Notes under the pieces: generated by a model
Told to the model about the DNA's origin: nothing
Database searches by the model: none
What the model saw: the letters and a program-made list of their open reading frames with translations, nothing else
IMG/VR virus record: IMGVR_UViG_3300038701_000417
Span: 1-44,127 of that record
Reading direction: 5' to 3' (one strand)
DNA from: a virus
Length of the DNA stretch: 44,127 nt
Program-made: the position numbers and the translations under genes
In this document: positions 7,844 to 14,551 of the stretch, piece after piece
Layout: each line of letters opens with the position of its first letter
How positions within the stretch are numbered: the stretch's first letter is position 1

Positions 7844-8985
7844 TGTCCACATCCTTGTTCGATTGTTTGTTCATCCAATACTTGCTTATGAACATTGCAC
7901 ATCCATTGTCCGTTGTCAACAGGTATCGAGTATAGGCATGAACGGCAGTTTTTATCGTACGGCATACCGTTGTGGCACACACCTGCAAAATCACAGAAAC
8001 GACACTTCCAATAGGACGGGTCTTCCGATAGCTTCTTAGGAGGGTAGAAACTTCCGATTATCTCTGTGGCTTTTTCCGTCATCTTATCAGCCATATTCCA
8101 ATCGAGCCAAACTATCTCTGGGTATATTTCATCCGTGTCTTTGTTCACCGATAGGTACAGGGCATATTCTAGGTTATAACGTTTGCCATAAGTACACATT
8201 TGAGCGTAGTGTTGTTCCTTGTTTAATTCAACACCCTCTTCTGTTAGCTTCTTAAAATACTTTTGCCCACTGGTTTTGAACTCCAACAGCATCCGGGGTA
8301 TAGGGCTGTATCCTTCGGGAAATTCTACAATTCCATCCATAGAGCCGCCGAAGTGTCCGCCGACATCCTTGAATCTGTACTGTTTACCTGTTGCCGGGTC
8401 GATTTCGGTTACGACTAAACCGGCCTTGGTCAACCACTCTATGAATCGCAGTTCTTCTTTGTGTCCGCGATTCCACAGGCGATACATACGGGGGTCGTGC
8501 GTGATCTTCTTAACCCATTTGAATCCATACCATAGCTTGCGTTTGCAGCTATCACCTATGATAGACGCGCCTAAGTGTTTACGGTGGCCGTCATCGTACA
8601 TCTCTATGCACACGCGATCAATATCGGCCATTATTTTATTGGCTAGATCGCCTTTTTCTTTGGGAGTCAGGTCGCCTTTTTTCTGTATCTCAAATATAGT
8701 TTCTTGCATTGTCCGGCGTTCCTTAATCTGTTTATATATGTGAGCAATTTTGTGCTTCTCAGGATGGTTGTGTATCCACATACCTGTGTCCGGCTGAAAA
8801 TGCTTTTTGAACCAGTTGTCGAGCTTACGATTACCCGTTTTTATGGATGTATCGACGGCTAGTGCCTCGGCATCGAATCGGCTGTCCTGCACCAGACTGT
8901 CGTTCTCGATCTCGTAGGCGTACGCCCACACTGCTAGGAGTATCCTGCGGCGGCGTTCTATCTCTATCGGTGTTCCCCATGCCAT
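7822..8985 (-). CDS. Cas4/RecB-like PD-(D/E)XK nuclease with Fe-S cluster signature
   Basis: The 387-residue protein has the nuclease core MDGIV (Asp near 216) and LLEFKTSG (Glu-x-Lys near 234). A lone Cys near 145 (DSCKRKLWYGF) plus a C-x2-C-x5-C set near 327-336 is the arrangement that holds a 4Fe-4S cluster in Cas4 and AddB nucleases. A second group of cysteines (NCRSC, WMC, GC) follows and may bind zinc. It probably processes DNA ends for the neighbouring SSB-like and RecA-fold proteins. The ATG lies in a long palindrome and has no clear ribosome binding site, unlike its neighbours. Confidence 0.85.
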   Translation of the reverse strand: MAWGTPIEIERRRRILLAVWAYAYEIENDSLVQDSRFDAEALAVDTSIKTGNRKLDNWFKKHFQPDTGMWIHNHPEKHKIAHIYKQIKERRTMQETIFEIQKKGDLTPKEKGDLANKIMADIDRVCIEMYDDGHRKHLGASIIGDSCKRKLWYGFKWVKKITHDPRMYRLWNRGHKEELRFIEWLTKAGLVVTEIDPATGKQYRFKDVGGHFGGSMDGIVEFPEGYSPIPRMLLEFKTSGQKYFKKLTEEGVELNKEQHYAQMCTYGKRYNLEYALYLSVNKDTDEIYPEIVWLDWNMADKMTEKATEIIGSFYPPKKLSEDPSYWKCRFCDFAGVCHNGMPYDKNCRSCLYSIPVDNGQWMCNVHKQVLDEQTIEQGCGQWTAAKS

Positions 8986-9043
8986 GAGCGGTGGTACCGG
9001 GAGGATTTGACCCCTCCCGGCACTTGGTATCCTTACCGCTCAT
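8984..9043. promoter_or_regulatory. 60-bp intergenic palindrome covering the nuclease start codon
   Basis: Outer arms ATGAGCGGT (8984-8992) and ACCGCTCAT (9035-9043) are exact inverted copies, and an inner perfect 8-bp stem CCGGGAGG/CCTCCCGG (8997-9004 and 9013-9020) closes an 8-base loop. In the minus-strand mRNA the structure runs from the stop of the SSB-like gene to the start codon of the nuclease, and the start codon is part of the outer stem. It could limit nuclease translation or protect an mRNA end. There is no T-run, so it is not a standard terminator. Confidence 0.75.
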
Positions 9044-9759
9044 TATTGAGCAGCAGGGGGTGGCGCTTGGTTCCAGCTCGGTGCAGGTGCAGCCGGGGCT
9101 TGGTTCCATGCCTCTTGCGCTGCCGCTGGTGCTGCGGCAGGAGCCGGAGCAGCCGGGGCTGGTGCAGTTGGCGCAGCAGCGGCAGGAGCGGGTGCTACTG
9201 GTGCGGCTGGCGGCGCATAAGCGGCGGTAGGTGCCGCTGGTGCCGGAGCCGCCGCTGCTGGCGCGGGTGCTGCCGGAGCGGTTGGTGCTGCAACTGCTGC
9301 TGGGGTGGCCGCAGGAGCCGGAGCCGCAACGCCTCCGCCACCTTTCTGCGGTGGATTACCTGCTGCATCATAAACCATTGACTGATTATTGTATTTACCG
9401 TCGTTGGTTACTTTGATCTGTAGGGTAGCACCACGCAGATTTGCTGCTGCGTTACGCGGGTCGCCGCTCGGCATTTCGAGTTTGAATACGCCTGTTACGA
9501 AGCAGACAGATGTAAGTTGCGAATTAGAAATACGCACGTTCTCTGCACTGGTTCCCCAGATGTTGTATCCAATAACAATCTTACGCCCGGCATACGTGCC
9601 TTGCATAATCTCGTAAGTGACAGACAAGCGGTGGCCTTTGTCGCCGCTGTTGCCATTCTCTTTCTTTTCTGTATCAGCTACACGTACAGAGTAAGTGTCC
9701 GCTGGTACGGGGTCCAGTCCTACATCGGGTTCGTACTGGGTTGCGTCAAAAAGTTCCAT
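9043..9759 (-). CDS. DUF669-like ssDNA-binding protein with long Ala/Pro tail
   Basis: The first ~140 of 238 residues match the DUF669 pattern: start MELFDATQYEP, PADTYSVRVADTEKKENGNSG, GHRLSVTYEI, GRKIVIGYNIWG, and LRGATLQIKVTNDG. This family is thought to be a phage single-strand DNA-binding or replication-associated protein. The remaining ~95 residues are almost only Ala and Pro, with two WNQAP motifs near the end, and form a flexible tail that could bind partners. It sits between the RecA-fold protein and the nuclease. An ACCAACCAACCAAC leader and AGAGG lie before the ATG. The tip does not end in DDIPF. Confidence 0.8.
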   Translation of the reverse strand: MELFDATQYEPDVGLDPVPADTYSVRVADTEKKENGNSGDKGHRLSVTYEIMQGTYAGRKIVIGYNIWGTSAENVRISNSQLTSVCFVTGVFKLEMPSGDPRNAAANLRGATLQIKVTNDGKYNNQSMVYDAAGNPPQKGGGGVAAPAPAATPAAVAAPTAPAAPAPAAAAPAPAAPTAAYAPPAAPVAPAPAAAAPTAPAPAAPAPAAAPAAAQEAWNQAPAAPAPSWNQAPPPAAQ

Positions 9760-9775
9760 AATAGTACCTCTTTAG

Positions 9776-9789
9776 TTGGTTGGTTGGTT
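9776..9789 (-). promoter_or_regulatory. (CCAA)n leader before ribosome binding site
   Basis: On the minus strand the leader of the SSB-like gene reads AACCAACCAACCAA and is followed by AGAGG and the ATG at 9759. A near-identical CCAACCAACCAAAGAGG precedes the gene at 18367 (18341-18357), and weaker CAACCAA or CCACCAAC forms precede the genes starting at 11121 and 7581. It looks like an unstructured translation leader. Confidence 0.5.
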
Positions 9790-9793
9790 AAAG

Positions 9794-10483
9794 TTACGAA
9801 AGTATCTTGTTAAAGATACTCGATAGGTTAGACGGCTCATATTCGGCTAACTTACCACTGCGATCACGTCCAAGCGAGTCATACGACGGCTTGCAGTGAA
9901 GCGCAGATACAGCACCTTGCCCCGGAACATTGTGGGTATCAAGGTGGAGTATTTGGTCGAAAAGGTGTGGTACCTTAACATTCAGGTCTTGGCCCGGAAA
10001 GAACGGACATCGTTTTTTAACGCCGCCTTGCTCAACGTAGCCTTGTTTAGCCAGCAGCACGCAATTGCGGTTGCGAACAAAGAACAGATAATTTAAGTGG
10101 CGCATCATCTCTTCAGACATCTTCCCGTAGGCTGCGCGACCATCTTTTTTCTTGTTAGGTCCGAGCAACCAGTAATCGAGGTATAGCTCTGCCATCTGAC
10201 TCACACTATCAACGCATATCGTGTGGTACTGCTTACCTACAGGGTCGTTCTGCACCCAGTTGAAAAATGCTTCTATGCTGTCACGATCATAACATTCTAC
10301 CCCAACAACCTCAGTGTTCATACCGCGAAGCGATAATGTTCCCGGTTCTGTAATGCAAACTACAGTTCCAGCGGGAAGCGTAGCAAGCATCGGAGTTTTG
10401 CCCGAACCCGGAGGCCCATAAATTACAGCTTTAACACCAGATGCGGTGGCAACACTGCCAAGTGGTTGGGGGTTAATCTGCAT
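9794..10483 (-). CDS. RecA-fold P-loop NTPase (AAA_24 / Sak4-like recombination protein)
   Basis: The 229-residue protein has Walker A GPPGSGKT at residues 23-30 and a Walker B-like HTICVDS ending near Asp92, followed by a Gln/Lys-rich region and no extra domain. This size and layout fit the phage P-loop proteins of the AAA_24 type, which include Sak4-like single-strand annealing or recombination proteins. The downstream neighbours are an SSB-like protein and an end-processing nuclease, a common recombination trio in phages. It would bind ATP and single-stranded DNA. Its start overlaps the preceding small gene by 11 bases. Confidence 0.8.
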   Translation of the reverse strand: MQINPQPLGSVATASGVKAVIYGPPGSGKTPMLATLPAGTVVCITEPGTLSLRGMNTEVVGVECYDRDSIEAFFNWVQNDPVGKQYHTICVDSVSQMAELYLDYWLLGPNKKKDGRAAYGKMSEEMMRHLNYLFFVRNRNCVLLAKQGYVEQGGVKKRCPFFPGQDLNVKVPHLFDQILHLDTHNVPGQGAVSALHCKPSYDSLGRDRSGKLAEYEPSNLSSIFNKILS

Positions 10484-10700
10484 TTTCGTCTTTTCCTTCT
10501 CTGTAGCCGTCTGCGTAACCGTCTTCGCGTCCTTCCTTCATGCCGCGAGCGAACGCCTCTTCTAGCGATTCGCCTAATTGTGCGTCATTAAGGAACTCTT
10601 CTAGGCGATCACGTAACGTGCTGGTTCCGATTAGAATTTTGGCAACGGGCTGATAATCGCATTCGATTATATCACCTATGATACGGATACGGTCTGGCAT
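10473..10700 (-). CDS. Small charged protein of unknown function, 75 residues
   Basis: The product begins MPDRIRIIGDIIECDYQPVAKI and has a C-terminal half very rich in Glu, Arg, Gly and Tyr, with a repeated EGREDGYADGYREGK-like pattern, which is likely a charged helix. I do not recognise a family. AAAGGAATA lies ahead of the ATG at 10700. It is co-transcribed with and overlaps the RecA-fold gene, so it may act with it; that is inference from position only. Confidence 0.7.
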   Translation of the reverse strand: MPDRIRIIGDIIECDYQPVAKILIGTSTLRDRLEEFLNDAQLGESLEEAFARGMKEGREDGYADGYREGKDENAD

Positions 10701-10704
10701 GGCT

Positions 10705-11121
10705 CTATTCCTTTGGTTCTATCATTGAGAACGAAGGCGTGCTGTCTTTAACTTCGATAAACGGCGCAAGCACTGCTTTCAGTTCAGGGGTTAGGTTCTT
10801 ATACGCGGCCATAGACATCTTTGGCTCGTATGTGAACAGGGTAGCCAACGCAGGGTTTTGCTGCACAAGCTGCTGTATAGCTGCGCCATTGTTTTCTTTG
10901 GCTTCTTTAGTAAGCGAAGTGGATTGTTTTATCTCAGCCTTGAACTTATAGCCGCCACCTAATTGAACATTGTGGGTACCGACGGGCGCTTCAGAAAAAC
11001 ATTTTTGTTTTACCTCTTTACGCAGCTTCGACTCTTCTTTTTTAGCGTCAGCTAGTTTGCGGTCTGCGGCCCACCAGTTGTTTACCAGTTCCATGTTGTT
11101 AGATATTGTCTGTCCGTCCAT
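10705..11121 (-). CDS. Conserved phage-type protein of unknown function, 138 residues
   Basis: This is the first gene of the minus-strand replication operon. The N-terminal half is a charged helix (WWAADRKLADAKKEESKLRKEVKQ) followed by a GTHNVQLGGGYKFKAEIKQS strand region and a helical C-terminus with LTPELKAVLAPF. Similar proteins commonly lie upstream of RecA-fold recombination genes in phages, but I know no function. The promoter at 11153-11181 lies about 30-60 bases upstream. Confidence 0.75.
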   Translation of the reverse strand: MDGQTISNNMELVNNWWAADRKLADAKKEESKLRKEVKQKCFSEAPVGTHNVQLGGGYKFKAEIKQSTSLTKEAKENNGAAIQQLVQQNPALATLFTYEPKMSMAAYKNLTPELKAVLAPFIEVKDSTPSFSMIEPKE

Positions 11122-11152
11122 AGTGCTAATCCTTCGTTGGTTGATGAATCCA

Positions 11153-11181
11153 ACAATACGCTCAGATATTTTTTATGTCAA
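11153..11181 (-). promoter_or_regulatory. Sigma70-like promoter for the minus-strand replication operon
   Basis: On the minus strand TTGACA (11181-11176), a 17-base spacer and TATTGT (11158-11153) form a good match to the sigma70 consensus (6/6 and 4/6). Transcription would start near 11146 and run into the gene at 11121. The -35 box is part of the left palindrome arm described at 11177-11206. Confidence 0.7.
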
Positions 11182-11206
11182 TGACTAATTTCGTCATTGA
11201 CGAAAT
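11177..11206. promoter_or_regulatory. Nested palindromes between divergent promoters (probable operator)
   Basis: GTCAATGAC (11177-11185) and GTCATTGAC (11193-11201) are perfect inverted copies. The right arm is also the centre of a second perfect palindrome, ATTTCGTCA (11188-11196), T, TGACGAAAT (11198-11206). Only one of the two hairpins can form at once. The site overlaps the -35 boxes of both divergent promoters. A palindrome with the same TGACGAA/TTCGTCA half-sites occurs at 18306-18322 over another promoter. Confidence 0.75.
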
Positions 11207-11225
11207 AATTTTTGCAGCGTATGTT
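11197..11225 (+). promoter_or_regulatory. Sigma70-like promoter for the regulator and primase genes
   Basis: TTGACG (11197-11202), a 17-base spacer and TATGTT (11220-11225) give 5/6 and 4/6 matches to consensus. The -35 box lies within the palindrome that also covers the opposite promoter. The transcript would begin near 11232 and carry the genes at 11260 and 11445. Confidence 0.6.
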
Positions 11226-11259
11226 AGTTTTTGCCGCCCAACACAAATGGAGTATCAGA

Positions 11260-11457
11260 ATGAGTGATAATAGCGAATCTAAACCGAATGTAAACCGCCG
11301 TATTCCTGTTGTGCTGAATGAAGAGGACAACCGCATTGTAACGGAGCTTCAGTACGTGCTTTCACGCCGCGCTGGTAGGCAGCTTCCGATTACGGAGATC
11401 GTGCGTACAAGTCTTCGCATTTTAGCAGAGCAGGAGGGTCTACTGTGTCAGAAATAA
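11260..11457 (+). CDS. Small ribbon-helix-helix-like regulator, 65 residues
   Basis: The protein MSDNSESKPNVNRRIPVVL... has one predicted strand (RRIPVVLN) followed by two helices (EEDNRIVTELQYVLSRRAG and PITEIVRTSLRILAEQ), the strand-helix-helix order of Arc/MetJ-type DNA-binding proteins. This is a fold guess from pattern only. The ATG at 11260 has GGAG seven bases upstream, so the longer reading from 11212 is not needed. It lies directly downstream of a palindrome shared by two divergent promoters, and an autoregulatory role is a natural inference. It overlaps the primase gene by 13 bases. Confidence 0.65.
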   Translation: MSDNSESKPNVNRRIPVVLNEEDNRIVTELQYVLSRRAGRQLPITEIVRTSLRILAEQEGLLCQK

Positions 11458-13838
11458 TTGTACCTAACCATCAACTATTGCAGATACCCAGCGATCTTCG
11501 TACGATTGATCGTTGGACGAACTGGCGTTATGTTGATCGCGGCGACGGTAAGAAGCCGACAAAGCCGCCGATCAACCCAAATACAGGCCAATTAGCCAGT
11601 GTTACCGACCCTACAACATGGGGTACCTTCGAGCAATGCGTTCGTAATTTTGAAACATACCCGGACTATTATTCGGGTGTGGGTTTCATGTTTTCGAGCC
11701 TTGATGATTATGCGTTGCTGGATATGGACGGCACCAAGGGCGACCCGGAGAAAGAGCGCCTTCAGCAAGAGATCATTGACTGGTTTGGAAGCTACACCGA
11801 ACTAAGTCCGTCCGGCAATGGGGTGCATATAATCGTACGTACTAAACAGAAAGCCAAAGGTGCGCGTAAAGATTGGATAGAGATGTATACCCAAGAGCGT
11901 TTTGGCACGTTCACAGGTAATAGCATCGGCCCTGTTGATTATATTACCGACAAAGACAGCGAGTGGAAGGCGATGTTCGACAGAATATCAGCCGACAGAC
12001 AACAAAATAATTATGAGCAAGCGGCCAAGACCGATTTACCTCAGACAGACGATGATCGTACGATCTACGACAGAGCCGCCGGAGCAACCAATGGTACTAA
12101 ATTTTTAGACCTATGGAACGGTGACTGGAAGAAACACTACGGGTCACAATCAGAGGCCGATATAGCCTTGATGAACATGTTTTGCTACTACACTAAAAAC
12201 AGAGAACAATGCGCCAGATTATTCCGCACGTCAGCGTTAGGAAAACGCGATAAAGCACAACGCGAAGATTATGTCCAAGGTATGATTACCAAAGGCTTTG
12301 ACAACGATCTACCGCCTGTCGATATTAGCGCAATGTCAGCAGACATGGAACAGCACAAGGAAGAAATAAAAGAAGAACTCAGTAAGTTTTCCGGCACCAT
12401 CGGAAGCCAGAAGAAACGCGAGGCATGGACCCTAAGCAAGATACACGACTTCATTGATAACCTGTGGGAAGTAAAGGCACCGGGCCGTCCGCCAGAGGGG
12501 TTAGTAGCTGAAATCGCTGACTACATTCAATCTTCGTCGTACCTTCCAATGTACGAGTCTAGCTTACTTTCGGCCTTTGGTATGGTGGCGGGTATGACAG
12601 GATGTGCGTACAATGTCAATGGTACTGGCCTCAATTTGTTTCAGCTTTTGGTAATGCCTACAGGGTTCGGCAAAGAGCAGGTTTCGTCGGGTATATCTAG
12701 CATTTATAAGGCTGTCATAGATAGTGGCGAATGCCCGTCTGCCGACCTGTTTAGTGGCCCTGCGGACTTCTCGTCTGGCCAAGCCCTGATTAAGCATGTT
12801 GAGCAGCAAAAATCGTTTTGCTCTATCATGGATGAATTTGGTTTGACGCTTCAGCGCATGACAGGCCGCAACGCACGCGACACGCAGATTGAATTTCGTA
12901 AGCAATTGTTGCAGCTATACAACAAGTCAGGCTACGGCAACGTGATGGAGTGTAAGGCTTACGCGCAGTTAAAAGATAACATCGTGAAGATAGAAAATCC
13001 GGGGGTATCCCTCATTGGTATGTCAACGCCGGAGACTTTCTACGCAGCAGTGACGGAAGAGCTTGTAGAAGATGGTCTGCTGCCTCGTATGGATGTGCTG
13101 GAATACGACGGATTGAAGCAACTAGGTCGCGACGGTATGGTGCGCGTTCCTCCGTCAAAAGAGTTGGTGAGCGCCATTGCTACGCTGGCCGACACATGCC
13201 ATAAGATCATCGAAAAGAAGTTGGTTACTGACGTTAAATTTGACGATCAGGCACGCGAATTTTTCCGCTGGATTAACGAGCAAATGCTGATAATCGAAAA
13301 TTATTCTCCCAGCCACATCACGCAGAAAATGTTTACTAGGGTAGGTATGCGTACCATTAGACGAGCGGCCATTTTAGCTGTGTCGCGTAGTTTTTATAAC
13401 CCTATCATTACACTGGCCGATATGCACTACGCTTTTAATATGGTATGGTATATGACTTTGGGGGTATATGCTCGTTTTCGCGAGGGTACCTATGGAGATA
13501 TGACGCATGATGACAATAAAGTTCGTGAAATTATGAGAATGTGCTTGGCGTGGCACGAGTCGTCGTACGCAGATGTCAAGGACTACTTCAACAATGAAGA
13601 CATGCACAAAGCACACATTATACCGCGATCTTATCTGCAACGAAGACTATCAACTAACAAAGCATTCAGACACAACCACAAGCCGTCGTCGCAGGTGTTG
13701 AAGGAAACAGTGAATGATATGGTTGATCGTGGTGACTTAGTTCGCATCGACCAAAAGATAACCATAGATAAGTTCGGCTTCCGTGGTGATTCTTTGGCAA
13801 TACCCAACATAGATCGTATACGCGAAGTTTTGAAGTAG
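11445..13838 (+). CDS. Primase-helicase (prim-pol-like N-terminus plus DUF3987-like ATPase)
   Basis: The 797-residue protein starts at GTG 11445 with AGGAGGG 7 bases upstream. The N-terminal region resembles archaeo-eukaryotic primase-polymerases: LLDMD near 91-95, SPSGNGVHI near 121-129, and an EMYTQERFGTFTG segment near 146-158. A KPTKPPINPNTG motif near 38-48 is typical of this group of phage proteins. The middle has an ATPase-like region with PTGFGKE (about 405-411, a weak Walker A) and SIMDEFG (about 460-466, Walker B-like), as in DUF3987 proteins. It should lay primers and perhaps unwind DNA for the phage polymerase. It is encoded on the opposite strand from the other replication genes. 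Confidence 0.8.
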   Translation: MSEIIVPNHQLLQIPSDLRTIDRWTNWRYVDRGDGKKPTKPPINPNTGQLASVTDPTTWGTFEQCVRNFETYPDYYSGVGFMFSSLDDYALLDMDGTKGDPEKERLQQEIIDWFGSYTELSPSGNGVHIIVRTKQKAKGARKDWIEMYTQERFGTFTGNSIGPVDYITDKDSEWKAMFDRISADRQQNNYEQAAKTDLPQTDDDRTIYDRAAGATNGTKFLDLWNGDWKKHYGSQSEADIALMNMFCYYTKNREQCARLFRTSALGKRDKAQREDYVQGMITKGFDNDLPPVDISAMSADMEQHKEEIKEELSKFSGTIGSQKKREAWTLSKIHDFIDNLWEVKAPGRPPEGLVAEIADYIQSSSYLPMYESSLLSAFGMVAGMTGCAYNVNGTGLNLFQLLVMPTGFGKEQVSSGISSIYKAVIDSGECPSADLFSGPADFSSGQALIKHVEQQKSFCSIMDEFGLTLQRMTGRNARDTQIEFRKQLLQLYNKSGYGNVMECKAYAQLKDNIVKIENPGVSLIGMSTPETFYAAVTEELVEDGLLPRMDVLEYDGLKQLGRDGMVRVPPSKELVSAIATLADTCHKIIEKKLVTDVKFDDQAREFFRWINEQMLIIENYSPSHITQKMFTRVGMRTIRRAAILAVSRSFYNPIITLADMHYAFNMVWYMTLGVYARFREGTYGDMTHDDNKVREIMRMCLAWHESSYADVKDYFNNEDMHKAHIIPRSYLQRRLSTNKAFRHNHKPSSQVLKETVNDMVDRGDLVRIDQKITIDKFGFRGDSLAIPNIDRIREVLK

Positions 13839-13851
13839 CAGAATTGCCGGA

Positions 13852-13951
13852 CATAAGCGGCGGTACCTCGGACATGAGCGGAGGTACCTGCATAAGCGGC
13901 GGTACCTTCACAACATTAAACAGAGGTACCTAAGCATTAAACAGAGGTACC
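13852..13951. repeat. Array of five 16-17 bp repeats with GGTACC core
   Basis: Units: CATAAGCGGCGGTACC (13852), CATGAGCGGAGGTACC (13873), CATAAGCGGCGGTACC (13891), CATTAAACAGAGGTACC (13914) and CATTAAACAGAGGTACC (13935). The GGTACC cores are 21, 18, 24 and 21 bases apart, all multiples of three. Related single copies lie at 8983-8998 and 18979-18995. The array follows the primase gene with no gene of its own. Iterons, regulator sites or a small mobile repeat are all possible; the sequence does not decide. Confidence 0.85.
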
Positions 13952-13963
13952 TCAATCGAGCGC

Positions 13964-13989
13964 TATTTTGGTTAATAAAAGCCAAAATA
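13964..13989. other. Perfect 8-bp hairpin TATTTTGG / CCAAAATA
   Basis: Arms 13964-13971 and 13982-13989 enclose a 10-base AT-rich loop. It directly follows the GGTACC array and has no T-run on either strand, so it is a weak candidate as a terminator for the primase transcript. Together with the array and the AT-rich sequence to about 14040 it could belong to a replication or control site. Confidence 0.6.
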
Positions 13990-14091
13990 TGCTTAACTTT
14001 CGTTAATACATCGTGATATTTATGCAACATAGCGATTGCTGGCGTTTTAAGCCTCTCTCAGCGCTTTCTATTGTCTAGGCTATGTTAGTAT

Positions 14092-14111
14092 ATAAAAGGC
14101 GCGTTTCGCCT
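14092..14111 (-). terminator. Third minus-strand hairpin with T-run
   Basis: On the minus strand AGGCG, a five-base loop and CGCCT are followed by TTTATA. The stem is only five pairs, so it is the weakest of three successive minus-strand hairpins beyond the unknown operon. Confidence 0.4.
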
Positions 14112-14174
14112 CTCAGCGTGCAGATATGAAGGCCGATTTTTGCCCCGTCGTGCTTTGTGTTGCGTGCGAGCATG

Positions 14175-14203
14175 ACAAAACCGCTTGCAGATCAAACAAG
14201 CGG
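14175..14203 (-). terminator. Second minus-strand intrinsic terminator
   Basis: CCGCTTG and CAAGCGG (14181-14187 and 14197-14203) form a perfect 7-bp stem with a 9-base loop, followed on the minus strand by TTTTGTC. It backs up the terminator at 14214-14242. Confidence 0.7.
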
Positions 14204-14213
14204 CCAAGTGATA

Positions 14214-14242
14214 GACAAAGAAAAGGCCGCATAAAGCGGCCT
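14214..14242 (-). terminator. Intrinsic terminator of the unknown minus-strand operon
   Basis: On the minus strand a perfect 7-bp stem AGGCCGC/GCGGCCT with a 5-base loop (14224-14242) is followed by TTTTCTTTG. It lies about 27 bases beyond the stop of the last gene (14269) and is a convincing rho-independent terminator. Confidence 0.85.
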
Positions 14243-14268
14243 AAGTCCAAGGGGTTATTTGTTGCGGT

Positions 14269-14547
14269 TTATTCTGCTTTATTGAGCGCCTTTAATATGT
14301 CCTTTGTTTCTTCGCTCAAGTCGTGCTTAACGCTCTGTTTCTGCAAGTCGTCTATTCTATCGTGCAACGCGTCAAACTCTTGCATAGTGCTTAGTCGTGT
14401 TTCTTTTGTTGGTTTTGTTAGGTATAGCAAACAAAGCAACCATAAATAATGAGGCTCATAGAAGAGCCAAGCCATACACCCGGCAAGCGCTAGAATGCCC
14501 ACACGCGTTAAAGCGTTTGCCATTGGGTTCGCGTTAATGTGTCTCAT
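14269..14547 (-). CDS. Small membrane protein of unknown function, 92 residues
   Basis: The ATG at 14547 has GGAGGGT six bases upstream; an earlier in-frame ATG at 14571 would overlap the preceding gene and lacks such a site. After MRHINANPMANALTRV comes a hydrophobic stretch of about 30 residues (VGILALAGCMAWLFYEPHYLWLLCLLYL, read in parts), enough for one or two membrane passes. The C-terminal half is a charged coiled-coil-like helix (TMQEFDALHDRIDDLQKQ...). It is the last gene of the unknown operon, and the terminator follows. The function is not known; membrane anchoring of a partner is one guess. Confidence 0.7.
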   Translation of the reverse strand: MRHINANPMANALTRVGILALAGCMAWLFYEPHYLWLLCLLYLTKPTKETRLSTMQEFDALHDRIDDLQKQSVKHDLSEETKDILKALNKAE

Positions 14548-14551
14548 GTTG

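Noticed and set aside
8997-9020. T-arm-like sequence (GGGTCAAATCC within a stem), suggesting a tRNA remnant
   Set aside because: The loop is 8 bases, there is no matching acceptor, D or anticodon arm, and no CCA end. It is better explained as part of the intergenic palindrome.
9007-9381. Plus-strand frames of 79-124 codons rich in Arg, Cys, Ser and Trp
   Set aside because: They are mirror frames of the Ala/Pro-rich tail of the SSB-like gene on the minus strand.
13666-13911. Minus-strand frame with repeated VPPLM units across the same array
   Set aside because: It runs antisense into the primase gene and its apparent repeats come only from the DNA repeats.
13790-13933. A reading frame through the GGTACC array encoding repeated SGGT units (DISGGTSDMSGGT...)
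   Set aside because: It has no start with a ribosome binding site, lies in the -1 frame of the primase without a clear slippery site, and stops before the fifth repeat. The spacing in multiples of three is noted but is not enough to call a gene.
14126-14449. Plus-strand frame of 107 codons over the terminators
   Set aside because: It crosses two terminator hairpins, has no ribosome binding site, and is antisense to the 92-residue membrane protein.
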